Source of the DNA: JAXLVB01 sp046329195
GTDB taxonomy: Bacteria; Bacteroidota; Bacteroidia; Cytophagales; Spirosomataceae
NCBI GenBank assembly: GCA_046329195.1
Contig: JAXLVB010000002.1
Coordinates: 1-64,000, forward strand
Direction of reading: 5' to 3'
Length of the DNA: 64,000 nt
The notes below the pieces were generated by a model. That model did not search any database. It was not told the origin of the DNA and was given only the letters and a program-made list of their open reading frames with translations. The translations under genes and the position numbers were made by a program. Shown here piece by piece: positions 35,423 through 43,590 of the stretch (positions are counted from its first letter, which is position 1; the number at the start of each line of letters is the position of its first letter).

Positions 35423-35622
35423 GTTATGAAAAGAACGACCCCAGCAGCTTAACGCCAAGCATTTTAAAGAAAAATCAAAAAAAAATTGCCTTCACCTGCA
35501 ACCTGACGGGCCGACTTTGCATCTAAACCACAGTTTACAACCAATGTTCCTTCAATTGACGTGTCATTCATCCCAACCAATGACCACTCATCACAATAAT
35601 GTGCCAAACACGGTACTTTGTA
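35423..35622. other. Non-coding stretch ahead of the receptor promoter
   Basis: No ORF or repeat stands out in these 200 bases. The first half is A-rich (aaagaaaaatcaaaaaaaaa). Together with the leader that follows, it forms a 460-base gap before the TonB-linked receptor gene. Confidence 0.5.
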
Positions 35623-35827
35623 TTGCATAGTATTATAGTTTTAGCATACCTTTGTCACACTGATTGAAACATCAGTCCTTATAAAAGCCATGAAATAAAG
35701 TGTTGGAGCCAACCATTGGCATCATAACCAACACAATGCATTATTCAGCCATGAAAACAAACCGCCAGACGGTTTCCTAAAAAACACTGTGAAAAGGCCG
35801 TCTGGCGGCTAATTCCAAACCAAAGCC
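35623..35827 (+). promoter_or_regulatory. Promoter and long structured leader of the TonB-linked receptor gene
   Basis: TTG (35623-35625), a 21-base spacer and TACCTTTG (35647-35654) match a Bacteroidota promoter. The predicted leader of about 165 bases has a nested stem (gtgttgg/ccaacac at 35700-35734 with gccaa/ttggc inside). A strong inverted repeat follows, ccgccagacgg (35762-35772) with ccgtctggcgg (35798-35808), ending 19 bases before the ATG. A nine-codon ORF overlaps the left arm. I cannot match it to a known riboswitch. Confidence 0.55.
35751..35780 (+). other. Possible nine-codon leader peptide
   Basis: ATG at 35751 encodes MKTNRQTVS and stops at 35780. It covers the left arm of the inverted repeat at 35762-35772, so a translating ribosome would open the hairpin ahead of the receptor gene. 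This is an arrangement typical of leader-peptide control. The peptide itself has no run of one amino acid that would name a signal. Confidence 0.3.
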
Positions 35828-38272
35828 ATGAAAAAAGTTATACTTGCAGCCATGCTCTGCCTGAGCATGATGGGAGAATTGTTTGCCCAAATTCCAGTAA
35901 AAGGAAAAATCACAGGGCGAGTAGTTGACCAAAACAGCAAAATCGTTGAGTTTTCGACGATTGCCCTCCTCAAGGCCAAAGATTCTACGTTGGTAAAAGG
36001 CCAACTCACCGATGTAAACGGCCAGTTTGCGTTTGACAACGTGACCGAAGGTAATTATATGGTGAGCGTATCGCAGTTAGGCTACCAGAAATTCTTCTCG
36101 CCAAAATTCACTATTAATGCTGAAAATCAGGCAATTGATTTGAAGAATATTCAACTTAAAGAAGCTACCCAACAACTGCAAGAAGTGGCCATAAAAGCTT
36201 CGAAGCCGTTTGTAGAACAACAAATTGATAAAACGGTAGTGAACGTTGAGAACTCAATTGTTGCAGCTGGTAATTCGGCACTTGAAGTACTGGAACGCTC
36301 TCCTGGTGTAACAGTTGACAAAGACGGTAACATTAGCCTCAAAGGCAAAGCCGAAGTACGTGTAATGATAGACGGTAAGCCGACGTACTTGTCAAACCAA
36401 GATTTGGCCAATATGCTACGCAATATGCAAGCTAGCCAATTGGCAACTATTGAGCTCATTACCAATCCATCGGCCAAGTTTGATGCTTCGGGCAATGCGG
36501 GTATCATCAACATCAAGATGAAACGCAACCAAAACATGGGATTGAACGGTTCGGCTTCGTTGGGTGCCGGTTACGGACGTTACGAAAAAGTGAACGGTAG
36601 CCTCAACCTCAACTATCGTGATGGCAAATGGAATTTGTTTGGTAACTATAGCGGCAACTATCGCAAAAGCTTTCAGACTTTAGAGTTGAAACGTAATTTC
36701 CGCAATGGTGACGAAATCACTAATTATTTCTACCAAACCTCTGATGCACAGCGCAAAAACTACGGTAACAACATCAAAATAGGTGCCGATTATTTCTTGA
36801 ACAAAAAGACAACGCTTGGCATTTTGGCAACAGGTTCGGCAGGTATGTGGCGTGAATATGGGTTGAACTCCACCAATATTTACATTGGTACTTCAACGCT
36901 CGACAAAGTAAACGAAACGTACAGAAATACGCCTGAGTACTGGCAAAACCTTGCCACTAACCTCAACATGAAGCACACCTTCGATTCGACTGGGCGTGAA
37001 ATCACCTTCGATGCTGACTATGCGTATTTTGGCAAAAATTCAAATCAAACCTATGATATTCGGGTTATTAACGGCGCAGGTACGATCGTTGGTACACCTT
37101 ACACTGAATTAGGGAACTACGAAACAGGCATCAATATTTACTCAGCCAAAGCCGACTACACGCATCCGTTGAGCAAAACCTCCAAGTTTGAAACGGGCTG
37201 GAAATCTAGTTGGGTGATTTCGGACAACGACATGAAGTTTTACCACAAAGAAGGCGAAGTAGTAACGCCCATCTTAGGCCGCACCAATCGTTTTAAATAC
37301 AACGAAAATGTAAACGCTGTGTACGTAAACTACCAAACCAAAATTGGCAAAACAAGCGTACAGGCAGGTTTGCGGATGGAACATTGGCACGCCTTGGGTA
37401 ACCAAGTAACGACTGGTCAGACTTTCAAACGTGACTCCGTTCAGTTTTTCCCAAGTGTATTCTTGCAACGTCCATTCAGCAAAAAATACACCATGGGCTT
37501 CTCGTACAGCCGCCGCATTGACCGCCCTAACTATCAAGATTTGAACCCATTCTTGAATTTCTTGGATCCTTACACTTACAACCAAGGTAACCCGTACTTG
37601 CGTCCACAGATCACCAACTCATTTGAATGGACACACTCATTGATGGGCTTTATCAACGTTACGCTCAACTATAGTAAAACTCGTGACTTGATGAGCGATG
37701 TGCTCAAACAAAACGACGCCGAACTTAAAACTTACCAAACCAAAGACAACTACGGTTTCCGTGAAAACTACGGCGTGGCGCTATCAGCCCCTATTCCGGT
37801 GGCAAAATGGTGGATGAGTAACATCTATGTCAACGTCTTCCGCAACCATTATAACGGTATGCTGTTAGGGGCACAGTTCGATGGTAGCATTACATCTATG
37901 CAGTCTAACCTCCAAAACACTTTCCGTTTACCAAAAGATTGGTCGTTTGAGTTGAGTGGATTCTATACATCAGGTTTCATGGAAGGTATGCTTATTGGCA
38001 AGCCAATGGGTCAGATTGCCGTAGGGGTACAAAAACAGTTGATGAACAAAAAGGCCACACTTCGTTTGAATGTACGAGATATTTTCTGGATGCAGCAATT
38101 CCGTGGCACGGTTCAGTACCAAAACCTCGACGTAACCATCCACAACCGTTGGGAAAGTAGAGTGGCCAACGTCGCTTTCTCGTACCGATTTGGCAACACC
38201 AAAGTACAAGCCTCACGCCAACGCCAAACAGGGCTAGAATCTGAGAAAAACCGTGCTGGTGGCAACAATTAA
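35828..38272 (+). CDS. TonB-linked outer-membrane receptor (OMP_b-brl_3 type)
   Basis: The 814-residue protein has signal peptide MKKVILAAMLCLSMMGELFAQ. A carboxypeptidase regulatory-like domain follows (GKITGRVVDQNSKIVEFSTIALL...GNYMVSVSQLGYQ), then a plug-like region (ALEVLERSPGVTVDKDGNISLKGKAEVRVMIDGKPTYL) and a long barrel ending NVAFSYRFGNTKVQ. This is the outer-membrane beta-barrel family type with no SusD neighbour. Substrate is unknown. Expression is probably controlled through the structured leader. Confidence 0.88.
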   Translation: MKKVILAAMLCLSMMGELFAQIPVKGKITGRVVDQNSKIVEFSTIALLKAKDSTLVKGQLTDVNGQFAFDNVTEGNYMVSVSQLGYQKFFSPKFTINAENQAIDLKNIQLKEATQQLQEVAIKASKPFVEQQIDKTVVNVENSIVAAGNSALEVLERSPGVTVDKDGNISLKGKAEVRVMIDGKPTYLSNQDLANMLRNMQASQLATIELITNPSAKFDASGNAGIINIKMKRNQNMGLNGSASLGAGYGRYEKVNGSLNLNYRDGKWNLFGNYSGNYRKSFQTLELKRNFRNGDEITNYFYQTSDAQRKNYGNNIKIGADYFLNKKTTLGILATGSAGMWREYGLNSTNIYIGTSTLDKVNETYRNTPEYWQNLATNLNMKHTFDSTGREITFDADYAYFGKNSNQTYDIRVINGAGTIVGTPYTELGNYETGINIYSAKADYTHPLSKTSKFETGWKSSWVISDNDMKFYHKEGEVVTPILGRTNRFKYNENVNAVYVNYQTKIGKTSVQAGLRMEHWHALGNQVTTGQTFKRDSVQFFPSVFLQRPFSKKYTMGFSYSRRIDRPNYQDLNPFLNFLDPYTYNQGNPYLRPQITNSFEWTHSLMGFINVTLNYSKTRDLMSDVLKQNDAELKTYQTKDNYGFRENYGVALSAPIPVAKWWMSNIYVNVFRNHYNGMLLGAQFDGSITSMQSNLQNTFRLPKDWSFELSGFYTSGFMEGMLIGKPMGQIAVGVQKQLMNKKATLRLNVRDIFWMQQFRGTVQYQNLDVTIHNRWESRVANVAFSYRFGNTKVQASRQRQTGLESEKNRAGGNN

Positions 38273-38299
38273 ACAAATCAACCAACTATAAATCAACTG

Positions 38300-38331
38300 C
38301 CCTGGCTGTCGAAAGATAGTCAGGGTTTTTT
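38300..38331 (+). terminator. Terminator after the receptor gene
   Basis: ccctggctgtc (38300-38310) pairs with gatagtcaggg (38315-38325) through two wobbles around a gaaa tetraloop, followed by TTTTTT. Confidence 0.88.
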
Positions 38332-38483
38332 CGTACTTGTATCGTATGAGTAGCTGTAGTTATTGTTTTGATAGTCAATAACTTATAAGGTGTTTTTTAA
38401 TAAAGCAAGTGCTATACGAAACAAAATGCCTAAAAAATGAGTTATTTAGAAGCAAACTAAATAAAATTTGATTGAGCGAAACG

Positions 38484-40646
38484 ATGCAATCTGAAGATAT
38501 ACTACAAGTAATTAAATACCTCCTCCAACTAGTTGAACTACCGTATGATCCGTTCAAAAAACAACATCAATTAAGCAATAGACAGACCTATTCGTCGGGT
38601 CAAATCAAGGAGTTTATTGCAGATCTTATTTTGGAGGCTCGTGACTATGACCTCACGTTGGTTGAGCACTCGCTTGACCAAGCTTCATTTGAGGAGTTTG
38701 TTGCCCAAAACGAGCATCCTGTTGTTGTTTTTGAACATCATCAGCAAGGAGTTACCCCTATTGTTATTGGCAAAGACATCAAGAAAAACACGGCCTATCA
38801 GGTACGGTTTGAGAACGGAGTCATGCGCCAGCAACCCTCTGATACATCGGCGAAGTATTATCAAACTTCTAACCAAGCCGACGAAACCAGAAATTTTAAG
38901 GTACTTTTTTTGGCAGTTTTCCCGATGCAAGCCTTGGTAAGCCAAAGTCCTTCGGCAGAAGAAACCAAACCCCTAAAACCACTCCAACGCTTGTTCAGGC
39001 TATTGGAAAATGAAAAAAAGGATATCAGTTACATTTATATCTATGCCATTGTAACGGGTTTGATAAGTTTGACTTTACCTCTTGGTATTCAGGCAATTAT
39101 AGGATTAATTTCAGGCGGTTTGGTATTTAGCTCGGTGTACTTATTGGTGGGTTTAGTTATCGTAGGGATTATTTTTACTGGAATTTTACAAATTGTTCAA
39201 ATCTCGCTGGTGGAGACCCTCCAGCGCAGAATTTTTGTTAAGGCTGCCTATGAGTTTACTTATCGGATTCCAAGGATTCGGGCCGAAGCACTTCTAAAAT
39301 ATTATCCTCCTGAACTCATGAACCGTTTTTTTGACATCCTAACGGTTCAGAAAGCCCTACCCAAGCTTTTAATTGATGTAACGGCAGCATTGGTACAAGT
39401 AATTTTTGGGATTACACTTCTTTCTTTTTACCACCCCTTTTTCATTGTTTTTGGTGTGCTTACGGTGCTACTCGTTGGGATCGTCATCCGAATCAATGCC
39501 CCCAAAGGCTTAGAAACCAGTATTTTTGAGTCAAAGTACAAGTATAAAATCGCTCAATGGCTCGAAGACATCGCTCGCTTGGTCAACAGTTTCAAAATGG
39601 CTGGAAGCACCAATTTGCCCATGCAAAAAACCGACTATCTAGTCAATAACTACCTCAAATATCGCAAAAAACACTTTCGGATTTTGGTGATACTCTTTGC
39701 CAATGCAGTGGCTTTCAAAGCATTAGTGACGGGTAGCTTGCTAATTATGGGTACTATCTTGGTAGTGGACCGTCAGATTACCTTAGGCCAGTTTGTAGCT
39801 TCCGAAATCGTGATTGTCTTGGTAGTAGGTGCGGTTGAAAAACTAATAAGCACGGTTGATATTATTTTTGATATGCTCACTGCTTTAGAAAAATTAGGGA
39901 ATGTAACAGACCTACCGCTCGAACGCCAAGGGGGGATTCGTTTTCAACCCAATGGCTCCCAAGGTTTGCATGTCAATATGGCACATGTAGCCTATCGTTA
40001 TCCAGAAGCTAAAAAGAAAGCTCTCAAAAACATCAACCTTGAAATCTTGCCCGGTGAGCGAGTGTGTATTACTGGTTCTAATGATGCTGGTAAAGAGACA
40101 CTGCTCAAAGTGTTGTCGGGTATTTATACTGACTTTGACGGAGTTATCACCTTTAATGGCTTCTCGATTCGAGACATCGACTTAGTGTCGCTGCGAGATG
40201 TAGTGGACAAAAATATTTCAGCTGATGACATCTTTGACGGCTCATTGCTCGATAATCTTACCATCGGCACCAATGGCGTCACGGTAGAGCAATTGCGCCA
40301 AGTTGTGGATGACCTCAACCTAACCGAAGCGATTAGCCAGTTGCCAGAGGGGTTGAATACTCAGATGATTGCAGGTGGGCGTAAGTTTTCAAAGAGTTTT
40401 GCCGTAAAAGTCACGCTGGCTCGTTGTGTGATTCAGAAACCCAAATTGCTCATCATTGGCGATATTCTCAATGTATTAGAAGAAAAAGAACAAGCCGAAA
40501 TCTTACAGTTTTTGTGTAATCCAGCTAATGGCTGGACGCTCCTGTTGGTATCCAACGATAACACCATTCATGAAGCCTGTGATAAGATTGTCTATCTTCA
40601 TGAGGGAGAAATTGCGGAGATTCGGTATCTCAACAAACAAGAATAG
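38484..40646 (+). CDS. ABC exporter-like protein with degenerate ATPase motifs
   Basis: The 720-residue protein has an N-terminal domain of about 170 residues resembling a C39-like domain without the catalytic cysteine. Six membrane segments follow (about 185-440), then a nucleotide-binding domain. Its motifs are all altered. Walker A is GSNDAGKET (531-539, Ser to Glu after Lys), the Q-loop region reads VVDKN, and the signature is FSKSF (635-639) instead of LSGGQ. Walker B is LLIIGD (G659-D660 for Asp-Glu), and the H-loop has Asn691. The ORF is intact and fold-level spacing is kept. I chose the ATG at 38484 over a TTG four codons earlier. The HlyD and TolC genes follow. Confidence 0.88.
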   Translation: MQSEDILQVIKYLLQLVELPYDPFKKQHQLSNRQTYSSGQIKEFIADLILEARDYDLTLVEHSLDQASFEEFVAQNEHPVVVFEHHQQGVTPIVIGKDIKKNTAYQVRFENGVMRQQPSDTSAKYYQTSNQADETRNFKVLFLAVFPMQALVSQSPSAEETKPLKPLQRLFRLLENEKKDISYIYIYAIVTGLISLTLPLGIQAIIGLISGGLVFSSVYLLVGLVIVGIIFTGILQIVQISLVETLQRRIFVKAAYEFTYRIPRIRAEALLKYYPPELMNRFFDILTVQKALPKLLIDVTAALVQVIFGITLLSFYHPFFIVFGVLTVLLVGIVIRINAPKGLETSIFESKYKYKIAQWLEDIARLVNSFKMAGSTNLPMQKTDYLVNNYLKYRKKHFRILVILFANAVAFKALVTGSLLIMGTILVVDRQITLGQFVASEIVIVLVVGAVEKLISTVDIIFDMLTALEKLGNVTDLPLERQGGIRFQPNGSQGLHVNMAHVAYRYPEAKKKALKNINLEILPGERVCITGSNDAGKETLLKVLSGIYTDFDGVITFNGFSIRDIDLVSLRDVVDKNISADDIFDGSLLDNLTIGTNGVTVEQLRQVVDDLNLTEAISQLPEGLNTQMIAGGRKFSKSFAVKVTLARCVIQKPKLLIIGDILNVLEEKEQAEILQFLCNPANGWTLLLVSNDNTIHEACDKIVYLHEGEIAEIRYLNKQE

Positions 40647-40725
40647 TAAGTAACTCGTTGAAAATGAGCGAACATGACTTTTCGTGTATCGTTCTTTGGT
40701 TTCCATGTTAAGACCTTAAAATTGT

Positions 40726-42087
40726 ATGCTTAATATATCAAAACATCGAGTGAATGACCAAGTAATGCAGGAATTCGAACTACATTCGCTCGATACACTT
40801 AGCACCCCCCGAACAGCCATTATCTTGAAACGCTGGCTGACCATCATCTTGGTGGTTTTGTTGGTAGTATTGTTCTTGCCCTGGCAGCAAAACATCAACG
40901 GAAAGGGGGATCTGACTACCCTCACTCCACAAGATCGCCCTCAAAACATCCAAAATGCGATTGCAGGGCGCATTGAGCGTTGGCACGTGCGTGAAGGCCA
41001 ACTTGTCGCTAAAGGCGATACGCTCATCGAAATCTCTGAAATCAAGGATGATTATTTTGACCCTAATCTACCCCTGCGCTTGCAAGAGCAAGTAACGGCC
41101 AAAAACGACGCCATTGCCAGTTATCAAAGCCAAGTAGGAGCCTCCGACAATCAGATTTCGGCCTTGAAGGCCAATTTGCAGTTTAGCCTCCAAAAAGCTC
41201 GTAACAAAGTAAAACAAGGTATGGCCAAAGTAATCAGCGATAGTACCGATGTTGAAGCAGAAAAATTGCAGTTGAGTATTGCTCAAACTCGCCTAGACCG
41301 TGGCGAAGACCAGCTCAAAGAAGGCATCGTGTCATTGAACGAAGTAGAAAGCCGCCGTTTAAAGCTGAGAGAGGTACAAGCCAAGGTAGTTTCGCTCCAA
41401 AACAAACTAATAGTGTCTCGTCAAGAACTCATCAACGCTCGTATCGAACTTAGTTCGGTAGAGGCCGATTATCAAGAAAAAATCGCCAAGGCGTCGTCAG
41501 ACCGCAGCAAGGCGCTGTCGTCGTTGGCCGATGGAGAAAACGAACTGTCTAAACTCAAAAATAAAGCTACTAACGTCGAAGTACGCCGTAGTCAATATGT
41601 GATTCGAGCACCACAAAATGGCTATGTGGTCAAAACACTCAAGGCCGGTGTGGGCGAAACCATCAAGGAAGGCGAGTCTATCATCATACTTCAGCCAAGT
41701 TCGCCCCAAAAAGCCGTAGAAATGTACATTCGGGCCACAGACGTACCATTGGTAAAAATTGGGGATGAAGTTCGTTTGCAGTTCGACGGATGGCCTGCGT
41801 TGGTGTTTTCGGGTTGGCCTTCGGTAACGGTCGGTACGTTTGGCGGTACGGTCAATGTCATAGACATGGTCAATAGCAAAAACGGTGAGTATCGGATTTT
41901 AGTAACTCCTAAAAAGGGCTCTAAAGAAGAAGACTGGCCCAAGCAACTACGAATTGGCTCTGGGGTATACGGTTGGGTAATGCTGCGTGATGTGCCCGTT
42001 TGGTACGAAATCTGGCGTCAGTTAAATGCCTTCCCACCCAACCTGACCGAAGAGCCTAAAGACGAAACAACCAAAAAAGAGAAGTAA
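40726..42087 (+). CDS. HlyD-family membrane-fusion protein
   Basis: The 453-residue protein has one N-terminal membrane helix (WLTIILVVLLVVLFLPW). The first biotinyl-lipoyl half is AIAGRIERWHVREGQLVAKGDTLIEI, a long coiled-coil hairpin spans about 110-290, and the second half is SQYVIRAPQNGYVVKTLKAGVGETIKEGE. It would link the inner-membrane exporter to TolC. The C-terminal part (VRLQFDGWPALVFSGWPSVTVGTFGG) is a typical type I secretion adaptor barrel. It is in the same operon as the exporter (79-base gap). Confidence 0.92.
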   Translation: MLNISKHRVNDQVMQEFELHSLDTLSTPRTAIILKRWLTIILVVLLVVLFLPWQQNINGKGDLTTLTPQDRPQNIQNAIAGRIERWHVREGQLVAKGDTLIEISEIKDDYFDPNLPLRLQEQVTAKNDAIASYQSQVGASDNQISALKANLQFSLQKARNKVKQGMAKVISDSTDVEAEKLQLSIAQTRLDRGEDQLKEGIVSLNEVESRRLKLREVQAKVVSLQNKLIVSRQELINARIELSSVEADYQEKIAKASSDRSKALSSLADGENELSKLKNKATNVEVRRSQYVIRAPQNGYVVKTLKAGVGETIKEGESIIILQPSSPQKAVEMYIRATDVPLVKIGDEVRLQFDGWPALVFSGWPSVTVGTFGGTVNVIDMVNSKNGEYRILVTPKKGSKEEDWPKQLRIGSGVYGWVMLRDVPVWYEIWRQLNAFPPNLTEEPKDETTKKEK

Positions 42088-42100
42088 TTAAGGCTAGTTT

Positions 42101-43588
42101 ATGAATAGCAGATGGTTTAGTTGTTTGGTAATTATTTCCCCTCGCCCATTTCAAAAAATGGGTTCCCGTACCCTGCCCCATATCGTTCGGCTGGTTCGGT
42201 TTGGGGTGATGGTTATTGCTTTGGTAATCAGTAGATTGGGGGAGGTGTCAGCTCAGGATAGTAGTCAGGTTTTTAGCTATCAACAGTTTTATCAACTGGT
42301 GCTTCAACAGCATCCTGTAGTTAAGCAAGCTCAATTGTTGCCCCAAGATGCACAAGCTGAACTCTTACAAGCTCGTGGTGGATTCGACCCCAAATTGGGC
42401 GTGACGTTCGACCGCAAGGCTTTCAAAGGGGCTGACTACTATAATCGCTTTGACGCTGCCTTTAAAATCCCGCTCTGGATTGGCGAACTCAAGGCAGGCT
42501 ACGAACGCAACGATGGCCAAAAACTACTCTCCGAAGAATCTCCGTCGCTTATCTATTCGGGGCTCACGATCCCGATAGGGCAGGGGCTACTCATTGACGC
42601 CCGTCGTAATACCCTAAAGCAAGCGCAACTCTTTACTAAAATAGCTCAGGCTGAGCAGATAAAGCTGATAAACAAGACTGTCTATTATGCGGCCAAAGAC
42701 TATTGGGAGTGGTATTTTGCGTATCGGCAATATCAGCATTTCAAAACGGGTTATGACTTAGCCAAACAACGCTTTGAGGCTACTCGTCGGCGTTCGCAGC
42801 TGGGTGAGTTGGCAGCTATTGACTCTGTAGAAGCCAAAATTACGCTACAAGACCGCCAAGTGATGCTGCAACAAGCCGAAGTAGAGCTAACCAACACCCG
42901 CTTGGTGCTCTCGACTTACCTTTGGGACGACCAAGCTCGCCCTCGTGAAATCCCTGAAAGTTATACTCCGGCGTATGACCGACTTGAAAAAGTAGGAGAA
43001 GAAACCTTGCAACGCTTGTTGGAAGTAGCCAAGCAAAGTCACCCAGAGTTACTCAAATTAGACTTGAAACTGAAGCAATTAGCCATCGAAGAGCGTTTCC
43101 GAAAAGAAATGCTCAAACCTCAAGTTGACCTCAATTTCAACTGGCTAAACGAACCAAAGGCTTTTCAGGCAGATGCCTTGTCGAATGCTTTTTTGACCAA
43201 TAACCACAAGCTGGGCATTAGTTTGAGTCAACCTTTGTTTTTGCGGAAAGAACGGGGTAAACTTTCACAAGTTCGACTCAAACAACAAGATACCCAATAC
43301 CAACGCCAGCAGACCAATCGAGAGGTAGCCAATGCGGTGCAAACAGCCTATAATGAAGTGAAAGCGCTTGAAAAACAGTTGGTTATTCAGCAAGAAGCCA
43401 ATCAAAACCAAGAGCTATTGCTCAAAGCCGAGCAGCGTAAGTTTGACATTGGCGAAAGCTCTGTTTTTTTAATAAACAGTCGTGAAAGCAAGCTGATTGA
43501 CATGCGGGTAAAACTCGAATCGCTGCGAGCCAAGTACGAAAAAGCCATTGCTAATTTGGTCTATTCGGCAGGGATGTCGTCGTTGTAG
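42101..43588 (+). CDS. TolC-family outer-membrane protein of the export operon
   Basis: The 495-residue protein has a long N-terminus with a signal-like helix (FGVMVIALVISRLGEVSAQ). The TolC body includes FSYQQFYQLVLQQHPVVKQAQ, ARGGFDPKLGVTFDRK, LTIPIGQGLLIDARRNTL, and a second repeat ending KFDIGESSVFLINSRESKLIDMRVKLE. It starts 13 bases after the adaptor gene and completes a type I-like tripartite set. Its stop codon lies two bases from the stop of the convergent receptor gene, leaving no room for a terminator. Confidence 0.92.
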   Translation: MNSRWFSCLVIISPRPFQKMGSRTLPHIVRLVRFGVMVIALVISRLGEVSAQDSSQVFSYQQFYQLVLQQHPVVKQAQLLPQDAQAELLQARGGFDPKLGVTFDRKAFKGADYYNRFDAAFKIPLWIGELKAGYERNDGQKLLSEESPSLIYSGLTIPIGQGLLIDARRNTLKQAQLFTKIAQAEQIKLINKTVYYAAKDYWEWYFAYRQYQHFKTGYDLAKQRFEATRRRSQLGELAAIDSVEAKITLQDRQVMLQQAEVELTNTRLVLSTYLWDDQARPREIPESYTPAYDRLEKVGEETLQRLLEVAKQSHPELLKLDLKLKQLAIEERFRKEMLKPQVDLNFNWLNEPKAFQADALSNAFLTNNHKLGISLSQPLFLRKERGKLSQVRLKQQDTQYQRQQTNREVANAVQTAYNEVKALEKQLVIQQEANQNQELLLKAEQRKFDIGESSVFLINSRESKLIDMRVKLESLRAKYEKAIANLVYSAGMSSL

Positions 43589-43590
43589 TG

